In this document: positions 13,940 through 19,578 of the stretch, in pieces
How positions within the stretch are numbered: the first letter of the stretch is position 1
Layout: the number at the start of each line of letters is the position of its first letter
From: TMED26 sp002694075
GTDB taxonomy: Bacteria; Pseudomonadota; Alphaproteobacteria; Thalassobaculales; Thalassobaculaceae
Direction of reading: 5' to 3'
Assembly (NCBI GenBank): GCA_036160575.1
Contig: JAYYDT010000007.1
Span: 1 to 19,578, forward strand
Length of the DNA stretch: 19,578 nt
The notes under the pieces: model-generated
What the model was told of the DNA's origin: nothing
Databases searched by the model: none
What the model saw: only the letters and a program-made list of their open reading frames with translations
Made by a program: the position numbers and the translations under genes

Positions 13940-15188
13940 CTTGGTCCGACGTTTGGCGGAGGGGCAAGGTGATGTGGAATTTGACGCCCTTTTCAAGATT
14001 GACCACGCCAATCTCGCCGTGATGGCGGTCGACGATGGCCTTGGCGATGGGCAAGCCCAGGCCGCCAATTTTTTCTCCATCAGCCTGGGCAATCTTCAAA
14101 AATCCGTCGAAAAGAAGGGCGATTTCGTCATCGGGAATAGGCGGACCGGCGTCAAAGACATTGATGGTGACCTTGTGCGCCGCGATTTCGGCCCAAATCT
14201 CAACCTCCGAGCCGACCGGCGCGAATTTACAGGCGTTGGATAGCAGATTGGCCATCGCCCGGCGGAGCTGCTTTTCATCACCGGCAATCGAATAACCCTC
14301 ATCCAGAGGGGTAAAGCGCACCGTCACCTCACCGCTGGCGGCGAGCAGCGCGGCCTCCTTGGCGGCGACCCGCATGAGCGCGTTCACGTCTACCGCCGTG
14401 TCTTCGGCGATGGGGTCGGCCGCGGTGTGACGGTAGAGTTCGAGGTACTCATTGGACATTTTGAGCAGCTCGCGGACCCCGCCCCTCGCGCTCTCGACCG
14501 CGTTGACGATGGGCCGTGGCAGTTTTTCAAGCGCGACGCCGTAAAGGTAAAAATCGACCGCCGCCAAGGGCGCGCGCAGATCGTGGGCCACCGTCAGAAT
14601 CGCTTCGTCGCGTTGGCTGGCTTGGTCTTTCAACCGCGTGACCTCGTCTTTTAAGGCGTCCTCGACCAAAAGACGCCGCAACTCAGCCTCCGCGCGGAAG
14701 GCGCATAGCCGCAGGAAGGCTTCGGAGTAATCCTGAGGGTCGCGTGGTTTGCTGGAGTAAACGGCGATATGGCCAATGACCTCGCCCGCTTCATCAAGCA
14801 AAGGCACGCCGATATAGCTCTCGTAGCCGGTGCCGCGTTTTTTCGCGAACAAACGCTCGACATCGCAGGGGATAAAGGTTGGCTTGCCGGAATAAGTCAA
14901 TTGGCAAGGGTTCCCGGCCAAATCGTACTCCCATGTGGCTTTGGGCTTGCCGTCTTTCCAGGCGGCGATCCCGCGCGCCCGCGTGGTCGGGGAGTCCAGA
15001 CCGCGCGTGATAAAGGTGGTGTCCGCTTCCAGCAGGGTTCCGAGACCGCGCATCAGTCCCATCAGCATTTCGTCGCCCTGGTGTGCTCGGCTGGCTTCAA
15101 GAAGGGCTAGAACCTCGGCCAATCCGGCTTCGCGTTGGTTGGCGTTCTCAGTGGCGTCGTTAGATTTCAATTTCTTTGGCTGATGCAC
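13923..15188 (-). CDS. GAF-domain sensor histidine kinase
   Basis: About 421 residues and soluble (no membrane segment). Residues 20-170 form a GAF-like sensor with ESYIGVPLLDEAGEVIGHIAVYS. A coiled linker leads to the HisKA dimerisation helix, TVAHDLRAPLAAVDFYL with phosphoacceptor His202. The HATPase domain follows: N-box ANLLSNACKFAP (Asn318), G1 FDAGPPIPDDE and G2 IGGLGLPIAKAIVDRHHG. The start is GTG at 15188 (no ATG fits and no strong ribosome-binding site is seen), so it is uncertain. No response regulator is adjacent, so it is an orphan kinase. It is divergent from hsp20 across an AT-rich spacer. Confidence 0.88.
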   Translation of the reverse strand: MHQPKKLKSNDATENANQREAGLAEVLALLEASRAHQGDEMLMGLMRGLGTLLEADTTFITRGLDSPTTRARGIAAWKDGKPKATWEYDLAGNPCQLTYSGKPTFIPCDVERLFAKKRGTGYESYIGVPLLDEAGEVIGHIAVYSSKPRDPQDYSEAFLRLCAFRAEAELRRLLVEDALKDEVTRLKDQASQRDEAILTVAHDLRAPLAAVDFYLYGVALEKLPRPIVNAVESARGGVRELLKMSNEYLELYRHTAADPIAEDTAVDVNALMRVAAKEAALLAASGEVTVRFTPLDEGYSIAGDEKQLRRAMANLLSNACKFAPVGSEVEIWAEIAAHKVTINVFDAGPPIPDDEIALLFDGFLKIAQADGEKIGGLGLPIAKAIVDRHHGEIGVVNLEKGVKFHITLPLRQTSDQEKLAR

Positions 15189-15208
15189 AACTGGCGTCGA
15201 ATAATCGA

Positions 15209-15275
15209 TTCGTCTATCTTTAGTAGAAAACTACGACGAATAAAAAAAATTTTTCCTACTGAATTTTTTTTGCAG
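15209..15275. promoter_or_regulatory. AT-rich nested inverted repeat between kinase and hsp20
   Basis: TTCGTC (15209-15214) and GACGAA (15235-15240) enclose a second palindrome, GTAG-AAAA-CTAC (15223-15234). Runs of A and T follow (15242-15254 and 15263-15271). The region lies upstream of the divergent kinase gene and 5' of the hsp20 promoter. It could be an operator, a bent or UP-like element, or a terminator-like structure. Its composition is strikingly unlike the GC-rich surroundings. Confidence 0.45.
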
Positions 15276-15287
15276 TGATTTCGGGTG

Positions 15288-15316
15288 CTTGAAAGCGGTT
15301 TCCTTTCCTCCCATTT
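15288..15316 (+). promoter_or_regulatory. heat-shock (RpoH-type) promoter of hsp20
   Basis: CTTGAAA (15288-15294) and CCCATTT (15310-15316) are 15 bp apart. This closely matches the sigma-32 consensus CTTGAA with CCCCATNT at 13-17 bp. The start site would be near 15323, giving a leader of about 58 nt. Its position directly before a small heat-shock gene supports the call. Confidence 0.7.
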
Positions 15317-15380
15317 CACGGCGAAACGCTTGGGGCTATGTCGGCTGGGATAGTCTGGTTAGGGGAGGTAAAAGAAGACG

Positions 15381-15794
15381 ATGGCACGCGTTTCGGTATT
15401 CAACTCGCCGTTTTTGGTCGGCTTCGACCATTTTGAGCGCGCCTTGGACCGTGTCACAAAAGCTCAAGGCGATGGTTTTCCGCCCTATAATATTGAGCAA
15501 ATAAGCGCAGATTCCCTGCGCGTCACCCTGGCCGTCGCCGGCTTCGCCATGGATCAGCTTAGCGTCGAGGTGGAAAACAATCAGATGATCATTCGCGGCA
15601 AGCAGGAAGACGACACAGCGCGCGTCTATCTGTACCGCGGTATCGCGGCGCGCCAATTTATCCGCACGTTCGTGCTGGCTGAGGGCATACGCATCGATGG
15701 CGCGGCGCTGGACAACGGTTTACTGCATATCGACCTGTCGCGACCGGTGCCGGAAACGCGGGTGCAAACGGTCGAGATCAAAGCCGGCCGCTAG
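15381..15794 (+). CDS. small heat-shock protein, Hsp20/alpha-crystallin family
   Basis: A 137-residue ATP-independent holdase chaperone like IbpA/HspA. The alpha-crystallin domain begins at YNIEQ (36-40), where class A family members have YNI. It continues with LRVTLAVAGF (46-55), MIIRGKQE (69-76), GIAARQFIRTFVLAEGI (87-103) and the conserved NGLLHIDLSRPVPE (112-125). A short N-terminal arm (SVFNSPFLVGFDHFERALDR) and a basic tail frame it. GGGGAGG precedes the ATG. An RpoH-like promoter lies upstream. Its stop codon is embedded in a 16-bp palindrome shared with the end of convergent ptsN. The symbol is not assigned because several hsp20 paralogues exist in this class. Confidence 0.93.
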   Translation: MARVSVFNSPFLVGFDHFERALDRVTKAQGDGFPPYNIEQISADSLRVTLAVAGFAMDQLSVEVENNQMIIRGKQEDDTARVYLYRGIAARQFIRTFVLAEGIRIDGAALDNGLLHIDLSRPVPETRVQTVEIKAGR

Positions 15795-15800
15795 CGGCCG
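15785..15800. terminator. palindrome between hsp20 and ptsN
   Basis: CGGCCGCTAGCGGCCG is a perfect 16-bp palindrome containing the hsp20 TAG. As RNA it forms a 6-bp GC stem with a CTAG loop on either strand. It lies in the 21-bp gap between convergent genes, so it may be a bidirectional transcription barrier, but there is no T-tract. Confidence 0.4.
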
Positions 15801-15815
15801 CCCGACCCCGTGGGA

Positions 15816-16289
15816 TCAGGCGGCGTTCGAGGTGGAGGTCCCGGCCAAAAGCGCGTAGATGCCGTCGGCGTCCTCGCAGCCACGCAATTGCGTGCATATG
15901 GTCTGATCCCGCAACGTGCGCGAGACCTTGGCGAGAGCCTTCAGATGGTCCGCCCCGGCCGACGGTGGGGCCAACAACAAAAACAGCAAGTCGACGGGTT
16001 CGCCATCGACGGCGTCGAAGTCAATCGACTTGTCGATGCGCGCGAACACCCCGACCAAGCCGTTTAGGCGGTCGTGCTTGCCATGCGGAATGGCGATGCC
16101 GCGACCGACGCCGGTGGTGCCAAGGCGCTCGCGTTCCAGCAGGATGTCGAAAATTTCGCGCTGCTCCAGGCCGCTGACCTCGGCGCTTCTGCGGGCCAGT
16201 TCCTGGAGGGCCTGTTTTTTGCTGGTCGCCCGCATGCGGGCGATCACATGGTCAGGGGTAATCAAATCGGTCAGTTCCATGTCCCACAT
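15816..16289 (-). CDS. ptsN: nitrogen PTS phosphocarrier EIIA-Ntr
   Basis: PtsN receives phosphate from NPr and signals nitrogen and potassium status. The 157-residue EIIA fold (fructose/mannitol type) has phospho-accepting His69 in TTGVGRGIAIPHGKHD and the family start LITPDHVIARMRATSKKQAL. It also has the core DLLFLLLAPPSAGADHLKALAKVSR. The start at 16289 (MWDMELTDLI) has GGA at suitable spacing; the internal Met at 16280 (MELTDLI) is equally plausible. It follows hpf by 12 bp and so forms an hpf-ptsN operon, the common arrangement downstream of rpoN. Confidence 0.95.
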   Translation of the reverse strand: MWDMELTDLITPDHVIARMRATSKKQALQELARRSAEVSGLEQREIFDILLERERLGTTGVGRGIAIPHGKHDRLNGLVGVFARIDKSIDFDAVDGEPVDLLFLLLAPPSAGADHLKALAKVSRTLRDQTICTQLRGCEDADGIYALLAGTSTSNAA

Positions 16290-16301
16290 CCATTTTTCCG
16301 G

Positions 16302-16874
16302 TTAGGACGCGTGCTCGGCGGGGTCAACCCAACCGATATGGCCGTCGTCACGGCGATAGACAACGTTGACGCGTCCGTGGGCATCGTTACGAAAGACGAA
16401 AACAGGTACGTTCGCCAGATCCATACGCATGACCGCATCGCTGACGGTCATGGTTTCCACTTCGGTGGCCATTTCGGCGACAATCACGGGGGCGTCGGCG
16501 GTCTCGGGCGCTTCCTCATGCTCGGGCTCGGCCGCCAAGATATAGTGTTGGGCGGCGAATTTCTCCGCCTCGGCTCGCCGGCTGTGGTTATTCAAACGGC
16601 GCTTGTAGCGCCGCAACCGCTTGTCGATATGTTCGGCGGCGCCGTCAAAGGCGGGATAGGCGGTGGCGTCACGTTGATGACCATGAACATGCACACCGCG
16701 ATGGATATGCACCGAGATGTCGGCGCGGAAGTCACTGCCTTCACGCGAGATCGTGACGTGGGCTTCCAAGGGCGCGGCGAAATATTTTTCGCAGATGTGG
16801 GCCACTCGGTCCTCGATGTGACGACTGAGCGCCTCGCCGATGTCGACCTGCTTACCCTGAATACTGATGTTCAT
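16302..16874 (-). CDS. hpf: ribosome hibernation promoting factor, long form
   Basis: Long HPF dimerises idle 70S ribosomes into 100S particles. The 190-residue protein has an N-terminal HPF/YfiA domain (1-100): MNISIQGKQVDIGEALSRHI, HVTISREGSDFRADISVHI and the basic DKRLRRYKRRLNNH. An acidic linker (about 115-135) leads to the C-terminal dimerisation domain MTVSDAVMRMDLANVPVFVFRN...VVYRRDDGHIGWVDP. The ATG at 16874 matches the family N-terminus. The frame is open for 45 more codons upstream across the promoter. It has its own promoter at 16981-17009 and is separated from rpoN by a block of damaged genes. Confidence 0.96.
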   Translation of the reverse strand: MNISIQGKQVDIGEALSRHIEDRVAHICEKYFAAPLEAHVTISREGSDFRADISVHIHRGVHVHGHQRDATAYPAFDGAAEHIDKRLRRYKRRLNNHSRRAEAEKFAAQHYILAAEPEHEEAPETADAPVIVAEMATEVETMTVSDAVMRMDLANVPVFVFRNDAHGRVNVVYRRDDGHIGWVDPAEHAS

Positions 16875-16980
16875 CCGTGACGCCAGGCCAATTGCTGGGT
16901 TTCGTCCGTCTTTCCCCGGGATGGCGCGGCGGGCCGCGGCACATGCCGTTGACCGGTCCCCGCCCCCGAGGCAAGCGCGG

Positions 16981-17009
16981 AAACTAGGCGTCCGCCAAGG
17001 TGAAGTCAA
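16981..17009 (-). promoter_or_regulatory. promoter of hpf-ptsN
   Basis: On the minus strand, TTGACT (17009-17004) and TAGTTT (16986-16981) are 17 bp apart. The start site would be near 16974, with a leader of about 100 nt. This lets hpf-ptsN be transcribed independently of rpoN, which now lies 2.5 kb upstream. Confidence 0.55.
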
Positions 17010-17030
17010 GCGCCCGTTTGCGTCTCTCTT

Positions 17031-18395
17031 TTACCCTTTCGGATGAGCCACCCAGGTCCCGTGAAGGCCCAACGGCAGGGCCATTGGCAAGGGCACTTGG
17101 GCCACCGGTCCGGCCGCCAAATCCGCGGCTTTGAACAAGGTTAAGACGGTTTTTCGCCGGGCCAAGTCAAGGATGACGCCGATCAGCCAGCCCCCCGCCG
17201 GTCCCGGTATGAAAAGATGCTCCTCCACCGCGACCTTCCCGTCGAAGTGGAAGTTATCAAACACTCCGCGATCCGGGTCGACGCGCCCGACGCCGGTAAA
17301 TTGAGGGCGCTTTTCGGCGGCGCCGGTCAGCATGAAGGTTTGACGGAATCGGCCGTTACCGGGCGTTACGCCGGATGGGAACTCAACACCGGCGGCACCG
17401 ATCGGCCAGGTTGTGACGCGGCCGCCGCGGTCGATGCTGACGCGCGTCGGCACCCCGTCGGTCGATCGCCGCCGCGACTCTTTGCCGCGCATGAGCACGC
17501 GCAAGGGGCCGCTCAGAATAGCGGTGTCGGGATAAGTGATCGCCAGCAAATGGATTGTGCCGTCGCGGTCCTGCCAGCCGCCGCCATAGTGGAAGGCCCA
17601 CCATGGCGCGCCCTCAACCATGCGGGTCTGGGTGAAGTCGGCGCGATTGACGATCAGGATGCGCGTGGGCCGCTGACCATCCCAGCGATGGTGGTCGAGA
17701 TAAGCGGCCCCATCGGCGGCGCGCTCGAACGCGAAGGGCGGCAGCGGGATCACCAGATAGTCCTCGGTGAGGACGAAATCATGCACCGGCGGCATTTGCG
17801 GTACCGCCAAAATCCGCCGCTGCCGTGGTTGGCCATGCCGGTCAAGGTGATAGAGGATCAAACGATTGGGCCCGATATTAGCGTAGCCGATTCCCCAAAG
17901 CGCGCCGCTGGCGTCGATTTTCGGGTGGGCGGTGAAGGGGAGGTAGCTGTCGCCGTCCCACGCCACCCGACCGGAGGTCACGAGAGTCTTCGGGTCCAAC
18001 TCATGGGGGCTGCCGGCTTCCCACAGGGCGAACAGACGCCGGTTATGCCAGAGCACCGAGATATTGGCCGGGTTGAGGGCGTCGGGATGGGTCACCGCGG
18101 GGCCGTTAATGGCACTGCCGAAAGTCGGCCAAAGGCGCCGGCCGGCGGCGATTTCCCGGGTCAGTTTATCGGTCCGCACATAGCGGCTGATGAAGGTCAA
18201 ATGGCCGTCGGCGATATGAAAGCGTTGCACCATGCCATCGCCGTCAAACCAGTGGTGGTAGCGGGTGCCGCCGAAAGTGTGCAAGGCCGGGCCGTTACGA
18301 TAAAGCGTCCCGGTGAGGAAAGTCGGCCACCCCTTTGGCAGCGGCAGGGTGAGGGGACCGTACCCGGCGAGCGGCGCGCTGTCATAGCCGGCCAA
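17031..18395 (-). CDS. carotenoid oxygenase family protein, cut from its Tat signal by a stop
   Basis: Open frame for the catalytic part (454 codons from TTG 18395) of a carotenoid cleavage oxygenase (RPE65/lignostilbene-dioxygenase family), a non-haem Fe(II) seven-bladed propeller. All four iron ligands are visible: His157 (FTAHPKID), His205 (PPVHDFVLTE), His269 (WAFHYGGGW) and His445 (LGLHGTWV). Second-shell Glu candidates lie in FALWEAGSPHELDP, VEFPSG and VEEHLFIPGPAGG. The N-terminal propeller entry (FLTGTLYRNGPALHTF, HHWFDGDGMVQRFH) is complete. The TTG has no ribosome-binding site close by; the nearest GAGGAGG is about 20 nt away. The frame continues upstream through a TAG (18396-18398) into a Tat signal peptide, so the natural gene probably spans 17031-18560 and is now a nonsense-interrupted pseudogene. 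Confidence 0.85.
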   Translation of the reverse strand: MAGYDSAPLAGYGPLTLPLPKGWPTFLTGTLYRNGPALHTFGGTRYHHWFDGDGMVQRFHIADGHLTFISRYVRTDKLTREIAAGRRLWPTFGSAINGPAVTHPDALNPANISVLWHNRRLFALWEAGSPHELDPKTLVTSGRVAWDGDSYLPFTAHPKIDASGALWGIGYANIGPNRLILYHLDRHGQPRQRRILAVPQMPPVHDFVLTEDYLVIPLPPFAFERAADGAAYLDHHRWDGQRPTRILIVNRADFTQTRMVEGAPWWAFHYGGGWQDRDGTIHLLAITYPDTAILSGPLRVLMRGKESRRRSTDGVPTRVSIDRGGRVTTWPIGAAGVEFPSGVTPGNGRFRQTFMLTGAAEKRPQFTGVGRVDPDRGVFDNFHFDGKVAVEEHLFIPGPAGGWLIGVILDLARRKTVLTLFKAADLAAGPVAQVPLPMALPLGLHGTWVAHPKG

Positions 18396-18560
18396 CTAGG
18401 GCTGGCGGGTCCGGGCCTCCTCACACGCAGCTTGCCAGGGGTCGTCCCGCGCGCTGGGCTCGGCGGCGCCAACCGCCGCCACGCCGCTAAGGGTGACCGC
18501 CCCGCCGGCGGCCAGCGCCAGAAAACGCCGGCGTCCCATTTCCGCGGTCGCCATGGTCAT
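18396..18560 (-). pseudogene. Tat signal-peptide exon-like remnant of the carotenoid oxygenase
   Basis: In the same frame as the carotenoid oxygenase, ATG at 18560 (or 18554) encodes MTMATAEMGRRRFLALAAG, then a hydrophobic Ala/Val stretch ending VGAAEP. This is a twin-arginine signal with RRRFLAL. A mature lead follows (DDPWQAACEEARTRQP), then TAG at 18396-18398 directly followed by LAGYDSAPLAGYG. The ATG at 18560 overlaps the TGA of the DUF2141 gene (ATGA), so the two were a translationally coupled operon for exported proteins. One base change (for example TGG to TAG) explains the break. Confidence 0.8.
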
Positions 18561-18904
18561 TCCACCAATTCGATGGTCAGCCGGCGGGCCGTGTCGCCCA
18601 GCTGAATAGCCGCCGCGTCGAAGGACGGCGGACCGAACAGGAAGGTCGGATTATTGGAAAACCCGACCGGTTCCTTCGGAATACCAAAGGCGCCAGTTTC
18701 CAATTTTCCGCCATTGTCACGATTATGGTAGACGGCAACCGCGAAACGTCCAGGCGGCATGGTCAGGGTTTTAACAACCTCGCCCTGTTGTGCCGATAAG
18801 CGGACGTTGGCGGCCAAGGTTTTGGGATAGGGGAATTCATTCGCGCCGGCGGCGTCGGCCACGCCAATCATGATGAACTCCGTGGGCGCGGTGACGCCGG
18901 TCAC
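18557..18904 (-). CDS. DUF2141 domain protein, cut from its signal peptide
   Basis: The domain of a DUF2141 protein, small secreted beta-sandwich proteins of unknown function. Its hallmarks are TLTMPPGRFAVAVYHNRDNGGKLETGAFGIPKEPVGFSNN (paraphrased core: PPGxYAVxxxHDxNxNGKLDT then GIPxEGxGFSNN) followed by FLFGPPSFDAAAIQLGD. The frame is open back to TGA at 18941-18943. The only start in it, GTG 18904, falls inside the first beta strand (GQVVITVTGV), so it would yield a truncated domain. The real N-terminus lies further upstream and is broken (see 18905-19008). It is coupled by ATGA to the carotenoid oxygenase gene. Confidence 0.75.
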   Translation of the reverse strand: MTGVTAPTEFIMIGVADAAGANEFPYPKTLAANVRLSAQQGEVVKTLTMPPGRFAVAVYHNRDNGGKLETGAFGIPKEPVGFSNNPTFLFGPPSFDAAAIQLGDTARRLTIELVE

Positions 18905-19008
18905 GGTGATGACAACCTGGCCGGCGTGCAGCGGCTGCGTTCAGGTCACCGCGGTGGCGAGGGCGGCGGCGATCATGGCCGATCACGGTTTGGTCAGTCG
19001 GTTTACAT
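18905..19008 (-). pseudogene. broken signal-peptide segment of the DUF2141 gene
   Basis: Reading upstream in the DUF2141 frame gives NRLTKP, TGA (18983-18985), SAMIAAALATAVT, TGA (18941-18943), then TQPLHAGQVVITV. Joined, this has a basic n-region, a hydrophobic core and an LHA/GQ cleavage site, a normal Sec signal peptide. An ATG at 19006-19008 with GGGAG 5 nt upstream is the natural start but is one base out of frame and runs into TAA at once. Two nonsense codons and one 1-nt indel are therefore needed to explain the segment. Both TGA codons sit where Trp (TGG) would be acceptable. This is interpretation from direct reading. Confidence 0.65.
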
Positions 19009-19020
19009 CAGCACTCCCTT

Positions 19021-19048
19021 TTGACGTGCGATATGGTATTGATAAACT
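19021..19048 (+). promoter_or_regulatory. possible promoter of the LytTR gene
   Basis: TTGACG (19021-19026) and TAAACT (19043-19048) are 16 bp apart on the plus strand. GGTAT is repeated at 19035-19039 and 19049-19053. It lies between the broken DUF2141 start and the LytTR remnant. Confidence 0.3.
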
Positions 19049-19122
19049 GGTATGCCGTGTTGATCAGCGAACTTTCGTGAGCTGTATGAAATTTTCGTCA
19101 ACTCCCGCAAAACAAGGCGGCG

Positions 19123-19470
19123 ATGGCGGTTGATCGGCCGGATCGTGGCGAAGACACGTTTTTCGCGCGCTTACTCCCGCACATCGGTGGCGATTTGCTC
19201 CATCTGCGCATGCGAGACCATTACATCTAGGTGACGACGGCCACCGGGCGCGATTTGGTTCTGATGCGCTTCACCGACGCCTTGGCGAGTTTGCCGGCGT
19301 CTTTGGGCGGGCGGGTTCACCGCTCGCACTGGGTCGCATGGTCTCACGACGCCACGCTGATACGCCACCGAGGGCGTCTGGCTATCCACTTGGACAACGG
19401 TGTGGAAGTGCCAGTCCGCCGCGGCTACGCCAAAGCCGTCAAAGCGGGCCTCGGGCCGCCGCGTGGCTAA
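19123..19470 (+). pseudogene. LytTR DNA-binding domain gene with an in-frame TAG
   Basis: From ATG 19123 the frame reads FFARLLPHIGGDLLHLRMRDHYI, TAG (19228-19230), then VTTATGRDLVLMRFTDALASL, GGRVHRSHWVAW, GRLAIHLDNGVEVPVRRGY. Together these are a complete LytTR domain (LRMEDHYxxVxT, LVLMRFxDALAEL and RVHRSHWVA signatures). The stop replaces one residue after DHYI, where the family has a Glu, Arg or Gln; GAG or CAG to TAG would do it. The usual N-terminal membrane or receiver domain is absent, so the gene is also short unless it was always LytTR-only. Its TAA shares CTAA with the rpoN stop. It was probably a transcription regulator. Confidence 0.75.
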
Positions 19471-19578
19471 AGGTGGATGGCTTTCTCGCGGCGGCGCTGA
19501 ACCGAGGACGGAATGCGCATCGCTTCGCGGTATTTGGCGACGGTTCGGCGGGCAATATCGATCCCCTCGCCTTGCAAC
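19467..19578 (-). CDS. rpoN: RNA polymerase sigma-54 factor, C-terminal end (partial)
   Basis: The minus strand from the window edge reads LQGEGIDIARRTVAKYREAM then RIPSSVQRRREKAIHL and TAG (19469-19467). ARRTVAKYRE is the RpoN box that recognises the -24 promoter element, and RIPSSVQRR follows it in all sigma-54 proteins. Only the last 36 residues are in the window. In alphaproteobacteria rpoN is usually followed by hpf and ptsN; here 2.5 kb separates them. Confidence 0.96.
   Translation of the reverse strand, partial: LQGEGIDIARRTVAKYREAMRIPSSVQRRREKAIHL

Noticed and set aside
17217..18605. A 462-codon plus-strand open frame opposite the carotenoid oxygenase.
   Set aside because: High-GC antisense shadow; no recognisable motif, whereas the minus strand carries all four iron-ligand histidines.
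18941..18985. TGA read as Trp (alternative genetic code) to rescue the DUF2141 frame.
   Set aside because: TGA is the normal stop of polA, rpmB, pyrD-operon and aroA-operon genes in this window, and it would not explain the TAG codons or the frameshift.

Overview
The window is a high-GC chromosomal stretch from an alphaproteobacterium, most likely a member of the Rhodospirillales or a close relative. This is inferred from gene order and protein families, not from a database search. The evidence is the aroA-cmk-rpsA-ihfB-lapA-trpF neighbourhood, a FYDLN-type acidic zinc-ribbon protein next to a tRNA-Ala, RHH_4-type ribbon-helix-helix proteins, and an rpoN/hpf/ptsN neighbourhood. Most of the window is compact housekeeping DNA. 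Genes are packed with 4-bp ATGA start/stop overlaps or convergent stop-codon overlaps.

Layout. 1-1117: the 3' end of polA, a NIPSNAP-family protein, and rpmB (L28) on the minus strand with its own promoter and terminator. 1118-2329: two tandem, closely related ribbon-helix-helix regulators separated by AT-rich, repeat-bearing DNA. 2350-5875 (minus): a coupled operon DUF952 - pyrD - degenerate EAL-domain membrane protein - class IIA HAD hydrolase. 6015-6860 (plus): a class IV (branched-chain-type) aminotransferase whose stop overlaps that of trpF. 6857-9147 (minus): ihfB - lapA - ornithine-cyclodeaminase-family enzyme - trpF, without trpB or trpA after trpF. 9338-13226 (minus): aroA - cmk - rpsA, with a structured 212-nt leader before rpsA. 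13303-13939 (plus): FYDLN-type acidic protein and tRNA-Ala(GGC) with promoter and terminator. 13923-15188 (minus): an orphan GAF-histidine kinase. 15288-15794 (plus): an Hsp20 chaperone behind a heat-shock-sigma-like promoter. 15816-16874 (minus): hpf and ptsN with their own promoter. 17031-19470: a carotenoid-oxygenase gene, a DUF2141 gene and a LytTR gene, all damaged by premature stops. 19467-19578 (minus): the C-terminus of RpoN.

The most unusual region is 18396-19230. In about 0.8 kb, three neighbouring genes carry four in-frame stop codons and one apparent 1-nt frameshift. In the DUF2141 and carotenoid-oxygenase genes the lesions fall exactly in the export signals, while the mature domains remain open and motif-complete. 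This block also separates rpoN from hpf-ptsN, which are normally adjacent. Other points worth a second look are the duplicated RHH regulators with a shared CACAATG motif, the EAL protein that has lost a metal-binding Asp and sits in a pyrimidine operon, the multi-hairpin rpsA leader, and the trpF gene with no trpBA. I found no CRISPR array, insertion sequence or phage module, and no convincing wholly novel multi-gene system.
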